From Anaerolineales bacterium (GTDB lineage: Bacteria; Chloroflexota; Anaerolineae; Anaerolineales; UBA4823): a stretch of 16,449 nt of DNA. The stretch lies in the NCBI GenBank assembly GCA_016932955.1, contig JAFGBV010000047.1:1-16449 (forward strand), read 5' to 3'. The position numbers were made by a program, and so were the translations under genes. This document shows, piece by piece, positions 7,010 to 15,600 of the stretch (positions within the stretch are counted from its first letter, which is position 1; the number at the start of each line of letters is the position of its first letter). The notes under the pieces are model-generated. The model was not told the DNA's origin. It was given only the letters and a program-made list of their open reading frames with translations, and made no database searches.

Positions 7010-7951
7010 TTACCCTCCTGGAGGCCAGATCATATCTTTCGGGATTCCAGGAGGCCTCAGCCAGTTCAGCAGGCTGCTACGCACCAGTTTGCGCGGGGCG
7101 GGCTTCTCCCGCGCGATCAGTGCCAGGCTAAACATCAACAGCAGCGCACCCACCCACTGCGCATTGCTCAGGCGCTCGCCCAGCCATAAATGCGAGACCA
7201 CTACCGTCACCAACAGCTCTCCCAGCCCCAAAAGTGCCGTTTGCATGCCGCCCAGATGTTTCACACCCAGAAATAGCGTCAAACGTGAGAGGAAGGTCAC
7301 CAAAGTCAATCCAAGGATGCTTCCCCATGCCGTGCTAATCGACGGTACAACCGAGTCACCGAAAAGAAAATATGCCGGCACCACAACCAGGCTCATCGAG
7401 AGCAGCGTATAGAACGTCACCGTCTCCGCGGGCATATCGAACAGCACGCGTTGGTTGATTGGCAGGTGCAGCGCGTAGAGCGCAGCTGCGGCCATCATCA
7501 TCAGCATCCCCCACATATCCACCTGCTGGTGAGGCGAAAACCTGAGCAGCAACAGAGCAGGCAAGATCAAGACCAAACGAAACAATGTCAACCTGCTGGG
7601 AGGCTGACCATCAATCCACAGCCACACTACCACAAACAAAGGGTACAGCGAATACAGCAGTTGCCCCAGGCTGGCATCGATACGCCCCAATGCGGCATAG
7701 TAGAATAACGAGCCAAGCCCATTGACCAACCCAGCCAGCATACAGCCCAAAAGCCCCGCAGGGTAAATGAAAAGATACTGTCGCTTGAAGATCAGAAGCA
7801 CTACCAGCAACAAGAGTGCCGCCAACATCGTGCGCAAAGCTACCACGCCCTGCCAGGGCATGCCCAGGCTGATCGCATGCTTGCCAAATACTGGCGCCAT
7901 GCCTAAGAACACGGCTGAAGCCAGCGCTGCGTACAATCCTTTATTTCGCAT
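7010..7951 (-). CDS. EamA/DMT-superfamily transporter, possible amino-acid exporter
   Basis: The 313-residue inner-membrane protein has ten hydrophobic helices (about 5-25, 34-55, 64-84, 90-112, 120-137, 146-163, 177-197, 208-230, 236-257, 263-280). They form two five-helix EamA halves. The second half ends with the family-like segment LGLGELLVTVVVSHLWLGERLS near 241-262. A cytoplasmic tail of about 33 residues follows. The superfamily includes exporters of threonine/homoserine, cysteine pathway metabolites and other small molecules, but substrate cannot be assigned from sequence. Its ATG overlaps the last 11 bases of the threonine-synthase-receiver gene. It lacks a good Shine-Dalgarno of its own, so translation is probably coupled. 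That coupling makes a substrate linked to the enzyme's product the most attractive guess; sugar, nucleotide or drug export remain possible. Confidence 0.88.
   Translation of the reverse strand: MRNKGLYAALASAVFLGMAPVFGKHAISLGMPWQGVVALRTMLAALLLLVVLLIFKRQYLFIYPAGLLGCMLAGLVNGLGSLFYYAALGRIDASLGQLLYSLYPLFVVVWLWIDGQPPSRLTLFRLVLILPALLLLRFSPHQQVDMWGMLMMMAAAALYALHLPINQRVLFDMPAETVTFYTLLSMSLVVVPAYFLFGDSVVPSISTAWGSILGLTLVTFLSRLTLFLGVKHLGGMQTALLGLGELLVTVVVSHLWLGERLSNAQWVGALLLMFSLALIAREKPAPRKLVRSSLLNWLRPPGIPKDMIWPPGG
7014..7054. repeat. Inverted repeat at the convergent gene ends
   Basis: CCTCCTGGA (7014-7022) pairs with TCCAGGAGG (7046-7054), a nine-base stem around a 23-base loop. It covers the last codons of the transporter gene just past the end of the plus-strand operon. 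It might slow plus-strand read-through, but no T tract follows on either strand, so I do not call it a terminator. The 33 bases between the two stop codons contain no other element that I can see. Confidence 0.3.
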
Positions 7952-9644
7952 TTTTATTGATGTTGACCAGGGTCATTACCTCATCCAGGAATTCGTCATT
8001 CATAAACTCTCCCTTTTGCATCAGGGAGTGAATACGCCCCTGGAGGCGTGCTTTTTCATCATTTGTCAGTTCTTTTGCCGTAACCACAATTACCGGGATG
8101 GATGCAGTCTGCACGTCAGCCTTTAGGGCATCGAGCACCGAAAAGCCATCCACCTCTGGCATCATCAAATCCAGGATGATCAGATCGGGATGCTCGCCTC
8201 GCGCAAGCTCGATCGCCTCACGCCCATTGGTCGCCTCGAACAGTGTATAATCCCCCTGGGCTTGCAGGATGCGCCGGATCAGGCGGCGCGCATCCGGGGT
8301 ATCATCCACAATCGCCACCCGTGAATAACGTTCCGAGGTCACCCGGCTTAGCGCCGCAAACAAGCCTTCCTCGGGCTTCTCACGCAGCACCTCCGTTGAC
8401 ACCTCTACATCCCGCGACCAGCCCTCCCCCAAGATCATCTCCTCAATGGGCATGGTATGCCCAGAGCAGTTCACCACCACCACATCGGTCGGCTTGATCT
8501 GCCCTGCTCGCACCATCTTGATCACCCCAGCAAATGCCACTGCCGCCGCCGGCTCCACTGAGATTCCCTCCATCTTCGCCAGGATGTGAATCGTGCGGAA
8601 AGCTTCTTCATCCGTCACACTGTCAAAGGTGCCACCACCTCCCTGCAGCATCCGCTGGCGCAGCAAGGTATAGGTACGCCCAGGATCGCCCGTAGAGAGC
8701 GTGGCAATATTCGTTCGCGGAGAACGGATCGGATCCGCCACCTCCAGCCCCTGCCGCCAGGCATGCGCCATTGGCGCGCATCCATCCGTTTGGATATTAG
8801 CCATCGCTGGCAGGTCGTCGATTAAATCCATCTGGCGCATTTCATCAAACCCTTTTTGCACCCCCTGCGGCCCCAAGCCTCCACTGACCGCCTGTACATA
8901 CCAATCCGGTGCACGCCACGGCCCACCTTTTCGCCCCTTGTGAGAGATGTTTCCTCCCAAGATTGTCGCCAATTGCTCGGCAATCTCGTAAGCAATCGTC
9001 TTCATCGCCTCCACGGATGCAATCGTCCGCGACCCCTTCTCCAGGTACAATCCCCTCTGGCGGGCAAATTCCGCCGCAACCTGTTTCGTCTGATCGTAGG
9101 ATGCTGTAACCTTAACAACCTGTGAGCCGTATATCGCCACCTCACGCATCTTTTCTGCGGGCACCAGACTGGTCAAAAATGTCCATAGCTTGATTCCCGC
9201 TCGTGCCGCGTACGCTGAATAAGCGATTGCCACATTGCCCGTCGAGGCTAACACTGCCTCCGTAATGCCAGCTTCCTTCAGCGTCGCCACTCCCAAAGCC
9301 GCCTGGCGATCCTTAAAGGATCCCGTAGGCCCTTGTCGCTCATCCTTGATGTAGATGTGCGGGCATCCCAGCATCATTCCCAGGTTAGCAGCATGGATCA
9401 AGGGGGTTCCCCCCTCCCCCATGGTGATCAGCGGGTTGGGTCCATGTACAGGCAGCACCTCCATATAGCGCCACATCGAAAATGGGCGATCCTTCACCAG
9501 CTCGGGCAGCCTGCCCCGCAATCCCTTATAATCATAGCGTGCTTCTCGCCAGCCACTGCCGCACTTTGCACACTCATTGGATGAAGGCACGAAGGGCGCC
9601 CGATAACCACAATCCAGGCATTCAACACTGACATGGGATGACAT
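7941..9644 (-). CDS. Threonine-synthase-like PLP enzyme fused to a C-terminal receiver domain
   Basis: The 567-residue product begins with a zinc ribbon (C9, C12, C25, C28). A fold-type II PLP enzyme domain (about 70-405) follows: GEGGTPL at 76-82, GPTGSFKD with PLP lysine K111, ASTGNVAIAYSAYAARAG at 133-150, a glycine loop SGGLGPQG at 254-261, EPAAAVAFAG at 364-373, and VNCSGHTMP. Threonine synthase makes L-threonine from O-phosphohomoserine. The glycine loop and the insert near 231-249 are unlike textbook members, so a related reaction is possible. After a linker (about 406-440), residues 441-565 form a complete receiver: D447/D448, phosphoacceptor D492 (LIILDLMMPEVDG), T522, K544. A standalone enzyme of this type would end near residue 405-430, so the receiver is an extra domain. 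The ATG at 9644 is set by AAGGAGGT 10 bases upstream. The gene follows the giant kinase after 34 bases and overlaps the transporter gene. Confidence 0.88.
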   Translation of the reverse strand: MSSHVSVECLDCGYRAPFVPSSNECAKCGSGWREARYDYKGLRGRLPELVKDRPFSMWRYMEVLPVHGPNPLITMGEGGTPLIHAANLGMMLGCPHIYIKDERQGPTGSFKDRQAALGVATLKEAGITEAVLASTGNVAIAYSAYAARAGIKLWTFLTSLVPAEKMREVAIYGSQVVKVTASYDQTKQVAAEFARQRGLYLEKGSRTIASVEAMKTIAYEIAEQLATILGGNISHKGRKGGPWRAPDWYVQAVSGGLGPQGVQKGFDEMRQMDLIDDLPAMANIQTDGCAPMAHAWRQGLEVADPIRSPRTNIATLSTGDPGRTYTLLRQRMLQGGGGTFDSVTDEEAFRTIHILAKMEGISVEPAAAVAFAGVIKMVRAGQIKPTDVVVVNCSGHTMPIEEMILGEGWSRDVEVSTEVLREKPEEGLFAALSRVTSERYSRVAIVDDTPDARRLIRRILQAQGDYTLFEATNGREAIELARGEHPDLIILDLMMPEVDGFSVLDALKADVQTASIPVIVVTAKELTNDEKARLQGRIHSLMQKGEFMNDEFLDEVMTLVNINKNAK

Positions 9645-9654
9645 ATCGCCAACT

Positions 9655-9662
9655 ACCTCCTT
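9655..9662 (-). promoter_or_regulatory. Strong Shine-Dalgarno for the PLP enzyme-receiver gene
   Basis: AAGGAGGT on the minus strand is a near-perfect anti-16S match, ten bases before the ATG at 9644. It fixes the start of the fusion gene ahead of the zinc ribbon. It lies within the 34-base spacer after the kinase gene, so this cistron can be translated efficiently without coupling to the kinase. Confidence 0.8.
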
Positions 9663-9678
9663 GAAGATTGCTCGAACC

Positions 9679-12600
9679 TCACCCCTGCTTCAAACGCCTC
9701 AATGCATGCTCGATACTCGAGAGCAACTCTTCTTCGCCCACCGTACCCTTATGAAGCAAATTCTGAGAGAACTCTGCCAGCTTTTCCCGCTGGATATCCG
9801 TCAAATCCCCAGCCGTAAAGATAATCACAGGAATCTCGCGCAGACGTGCATCTACCTGCAGCACTTCCAGCAATGCAAATCCATCAATCTCCGGCATAAA
9901 CAGGTCGAGGATGATCGCGTGAGGTGGGTCCGATTGAATTGCCGCCAGACCCTCCGGACCGCCATGTGCCAGGCGCACCTTGTAATTGGTGCTCTGCCGC
10001 AAGATCTTTTCTACCAGGCGCAGGTCGTCCTCATCGTCATCCACCACCAACACCGTCTGAATACTACCATCCCCATTGAGCCGGGTGAGCGCTTTCACCA
10101 GATCATCTTCCAAGATAGGCTTGGTCAGATAACTCACTGCCCCCAGGCTTATCCCCTTTTCGCGCTCCTCCACAATGCTGCAGATGACCACCGGAATTGC
10201 GCGCGTCTCCGGATCTTTTTTCAACGCCTCCAGCACCTGCCAGCCATCAATCTTGGGCATCATCACATCCAGTGTGATCGCGAATGGTTGAACAGTTCGT
10301 GCTGTTTCAACCGCTTTTGCTGGATCAGTCAACACGACCACATCATATCCATGATCATGCAGGTAACGCTCATATAGATTTAACACCTGTCGATCATCAT
10401 CAATCGCCAGCACCACCCGCCCACCCTCGGGTCTCTCAACGCTTGTAAGAACCTCACTCACTTGTGGTAGCTTCTCCCCTTCAAGCGGCAGGGTGAAATA
10501 GAACCGGCTCCCTTTACCAATCTCACTCTCAACCCCAATCCGCCCGCCATGCAGTTCCACCAACAGGCGCGAGATCGAAAGCCCCAAGCCAGATCCACCC
10601 ACCTTGCGCGTTGGCGAGGAATCCACTTGAGAAAAAGCCTTGAAGAGCTTATCCTGATCCTCTAAGGCAATACCTGGGCCGGTGTCAATCACACTCACCA
10701 TCATTTCCCGCCCCCACTCAACGCTCGTGATCACCTCCGCCTGTATCGTGATAGAGCCCTCGTCCGTAAACTTGGCCGCGTTAGCCATGAAATTGATTAA
10801 AATCTGCCGCATGCGCGTCGGATCCGCCCGCACGGTTGGCAGGTCTGCTGGCACATCCTTAATCAACTTGATCTGCTTATCTTTGGTCAAGCCCACCGCC
10901 GTCGACATTGCACTGGTAATCAGATCGCCCAGGTTGACATCATCGTCGAAGGCCAGCTCCATCTTACCAGCCTCGATTTTCGAAATATCCAGCACATCAT
11001 TGATCAGCTCGAGCAGGTGCTGACCAGCGCTGTTGATCGCCGTCAGGTCTTGCTTCTGCAGATCGCTGATCGGCCCATCAATTCCTTTGAGGATCACTCG
11101 CGAAAAGCCAATGATGCTATTGAGCGGGGTGCGTAATTCGTGCGACATATTTGCCAGGAATTGCGATTTCAGCTTATCCAACTCGCGTAGCTGCTCGGCT
11201 GTGGCACGTTGCTCCTCATACAGGCGGGCATTTTCCAAGGCCGTGGCTGCCGAGTTCGCCAGCGTCATCGCCAGGTTAATTTGGTCGGGATTGAAACGGT
11301 TGGCTTGCACACTCTCTTTCTCATCTACCGGAACTTCCATTTCGATAATCCCAATTGCCCCACCTTTAATAGCCAGTGGCAATACCACCAAAGTGTGCAA
11401 TCCGTGCTCCTGCATGTATTCCTGTTCAGCACGATCAGCTTTTGCATCGCCTGCAAGTACCACCAATGGCTCTTGCGTTTGGATTACTTTGGCTGTCACC
11501 GGATATTCCGCAACGTTCAACACCAGGCCTATATCCTCAGAGGTGATAAACTGTCCTTCTTCTGGCTGCTCTGCTAATTCTCCTTCAGCACCGATGATAG
11601 GGGCGCGCTCAGTACGTATCAGGTCAGCTACTACGCGCAATTCTCCGGTTTCCAAATCATGGAGCGAGACGGATACCTCCGGAACATTGAAGGTGGCGAT
11701 AAAGTGTCGTACCACGATATTAGCGATCTGAGATAGTTCCATGGGCGCGTTGGCCAGTGAACGGCTTAGATCGAAAATCGTGCTCAGCTCCTGAACACGT
11801 TGTCTGGTTTCCGCAACAGCTTGCTGCGCCAATGCATAAGACCGGGCATTATCCACTGCCACAGCGATCTGATCGGTCAATGTTTGCAATATCGCCACAT
11901 CATCCGCTGTGAATGCGTCTACCTGAGTAGATTGCACATCCAGCGCGCCGGTGGTCAGGTTGCCAATCTTCATTGGGATTGCCAACTCTGCCATCGTATC
12001 TGGCAGCAATGGATTGGGACGGTGGCTTGGGTTGATACGCACATCGTTGAGCACCAGCGGTTCACCGCTTCCTGTCACCACGCCAATGACCGATTGCGAG
12101 CCAACAACCAGGCTGTGGCTGCGGCGTTTGAGCTCCGCCCCAGCCTCGCCGGTGGAGGCTGCTACTACTGCATTCTTGCGCTGCTCATCCAGCAAAAAGA
12201 TCGAGGCATGATAAAAGCCATAGCGATCGCGAATCAAATTGACCGCCCGGTCAAGGAGAACATCCAGCGCCAGCGTACCAGAGGTATCACGGGCAATCTC
12301 AGCCGCAGTCTCCAACTGGGTCGCACGCCTTCGCGACTCATCCAGCAAGCGCAAGTTTTGGATCGACACGGCCGACTGATTGGCCAAGGCCATCAAGATA
12401 CGCCGGTCCTGCTCCTCAAACCGTGTATGCTCATCGTACAGCCCGACAATGATCCCCATCCACTGACCACCCACCGTAAGCGGGGCGATTGACAGGGATT
12501 TTGCCCCCATCTGCTCCACAAATAGAGTGCGCGCCACACCTTCCAGCCGAGGATCAACCAATGTATTCTCCACAAGCAACACCTGATCGGGTCGCAACAA

Positions 12601-15600
12601 CTCGCGCATCGCCACCCAATTTTCCATCGGGTAACGCGTTCCTGGGGGGGTTGACATTGGCTGAGCTGACCAGGATGCAATTTGAATAAACCCTTCTGGT
12701 GCCACCTCGCCCACCCACGGTCGTTCAAACAAGCTGACAGTGACCGCACTCGCATTCTTATGTCCCAGAATGGTGCTCTGGCGTAGAACATCCAGGATGC
12801 TCTGATAATCTTGTGCCGCATTCAACACCGCGCTGGCCTGATATAGTGTTCCTGTCTCAGCCAGAGCGCGCTGCGTCTGCTCATATAGGTTGGCATTTTG
12901 GATCGAGGTAGAAATCTGCCCCACCAGTGTTTCTGCCACAGAAATTTCTTGAGCGGTGAAAACACGGTTCTTTTCGATCACGTCCAAACCAATCGTTCCA
13001 ATCACTTCGCCGCCTGCGATGATCGGGAAAATGGCAATCGATTGAATTCCACGCTGTACCATCAAGATATGCATCGGCGCCAGTAACGGGCTGGATTGTG
13101 CGTCAGGAATCACCGCCGGGCGCCGTGTCTGGATCACCTGCTCTGTAGAAGGATTTCCCTGCACTGGGATCCTCGATCCCACCGCAGACGCGTCTCCACC
13201 GCTGGATTTTTCTGCCACCACCGTCAGCGACTTCTTGTCCTCATTCAACAATGAGATGGAGGCATGCGCCAGGTGGAAAGCATCAATCAGTTCACCAGCC
13301 ACTGCGTCCAACACTTCGCGCAGATCTGGCGAAGAGACCATCGCCGAAACCACCCGGTTCACCAAGCCCAGTTCTTCACTGCGTTGCTGCGCTTCCCGAG
13401 CGCGCTGTTCTGCAATCGAGACACTGCGCAGGTTCTGGATGGCTACCGCAGCCTGCCCTGCCAGCGCCATCAACCTGCGAATCTCGTTCTCAGGAAAATC
13501 GACTTTCTGCGGGTAATTGGCATTCAGAAAACCAACCCACTGCGCGCCAACTACAAGCGGTACGAAAATGGTGCTGATTGCCAGAAAACCCTTGGTGTAC
13601 AGCTCGCGCATCACCTCATCCAGGCGAGGATCGTTGGGTAGATCCTCGATGATCAGTGGGCTATCTGCGCGCAGCAATTGCATTATCGAAGGATATGCCT
13701 GCAACGGATAGCGAGGCATGAAGGCTTCGCTTGGGTTTTCCACCCAGCGCGCCAATACCTCTGCCCACTCCGGTCTCTCTTGCGCTGTCCAGGGTCGGTC
13801 AAAGTAATTCACACTCACGTGGTGTGCCCCATCGCCAGCAATGGTATGACGCCGCATTGCATCCAGGATTTCATCAAAACTCTGTGCCGTATTTAGCTCT
13901 GCGCTCGCCTGGTACAGTCCAGCCGTCTCGCCCAGCGCTACTTGCGTTTGTTGGAACAGGTTCGCATTCTGGATCGCAACAGCAGTCTGCGCCGCCACCG
14001 AACGGATTAATTCTGCAGCCTCTTGAGAATATGCATCCACCTTGGTGCTATCCAGTGTGATCAAGCCCACTGTCTCTCGCCCGGCGATAAGTGGCGCTGC
14101 CAGCCAACTGTGAATATGCTCCATCCCCATTACCGCCTCCCAACGAGGGTCGGTATGTGTATCCGCAATCACCACCGGCTCGCCGCCCCTTACTACCTCC
14201 CCTATCAGCGCATCGTTTGACACAGGGCGCAAGAACATCGCAGTTCCTGATGGTTCCATCTCGTATCCGCGTGCACCAATCAATTGGCGCTCGTCACCTT
14301 GGATCAATTGGATCGAAGCCCGGTCGAACTCCACCAGCCGGGCAAGTTGCTCCAGCATGCGATCGGTCACCTGACCCAAATCCAGTGTCGAGCCAACCAC
14401 CCGCGCAATCTCCCGTAGCGTATCAGCCACCTGGCGGCGACGTTGCTCCGTCTGGAACAAACGCGCGTTCTCGATCGCAATACCCGCCGAGCTGGCAACC
14501 GCTGTAAGCAGATTCTGATCGCCTTCATCATACAGATTCGGAGTCCCATAACTCTGTACCGCAATCACCCCAACAACCTGCTCACCTGCAACCATCGGCA
14601 CCCCCAGCCAAGATTCCGCCGCTCGCCCGATATGCTCAATCCCCAGTTGCTGCGTGATCCAATCCGCCACACTCTCTCGCACCAACACCGGCTTGCGCGC
14701 GCGGATGATATATTCCGTCAATCCATTGCCGAATTTTCGGGGTGCCCACTTCACCAGCTTTCCATCATCAATCGAATATGGGAAAGAAATCTCCTCATTT
14801 TCCACATCATATAGGGCAATGTAGAAATTCGTGCAATCGATCAAACGTGAGGCATAGCGATACAATGTTTCGGGGAGCTCTTCTGGGCTGAGCTGCTCGG
14901 AAATCTCACGGCCCATTTCATTCAGCACTGCCAGCTCATCTGCACGGAGCTGCGTCTCCACAAACAAGCGCGCATTCTGCAAAGCGCTCGCTGCCTGGCT
15001 GGCCACCGCCGTCAGCAGGCTTGCATGTTCCTCCGTATACAGGTAGGGTGTTTCCACACTCTGCAGCGAAATCACACCCAAAGTCTGGTCGCCGTAACGG
15101 ATCGGCACTCCCAGCCATGATACTGCTGGGCGGTCGTTGCCCAGGGGAATAAATTCAATCCCCAACTCTTCTCGTTGTTTCACCCCCTCATCACCATTCA
15201 GTAGCAGCATTTTCCCGGTGCGGATAATATAATCAGATAGGCCTGCGCCTAATTTCCGCGGCGGGCGTTCGACCCGCTCGCCTCCAGAGAGCACCAATGG
15301 TGTACTGACTGTATCAGAGTCCGCATCATACAAAGCCACAAAGAACGTTTCTTTTTCCAATGGCACAAGCTGGCTGACGCTCGTCAGCAACGCTTCTGCA
15401 ATCCCTTGCACATCCAGCAACCCCCCCAAAGTTCGCCCCAGCTCATTCAAGACCGCCAGGTTCTCACTGCGCCGCTGAGCATCGGTGAACAGGCGAGCAT
15501 TCTGGATCGCGTTGGCTGCCTGGCTGGCTACCGAGGTCAGCAAGCCGCGATGTTCCGCCGTGTAAAGGTATGGTGTGGTCGTGCTTTGTACCGAGATTAT

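Noticed and set aside
9661..10377. A 238-codon plus-strand frame opposite the receivers of the giant kinase
   Set aside because: The opposite strand has complete receiver motifs. This frame is a codon-bias shadow with no domain or start signal.
11033..12492. Several plus-strand frames of 120-230 codons opposite the giant kinase
   Set aside because: They are low-complexity shadows rich in Ser/Cys or His/Gln, typical of reading GC-rich coding DNA backwards.
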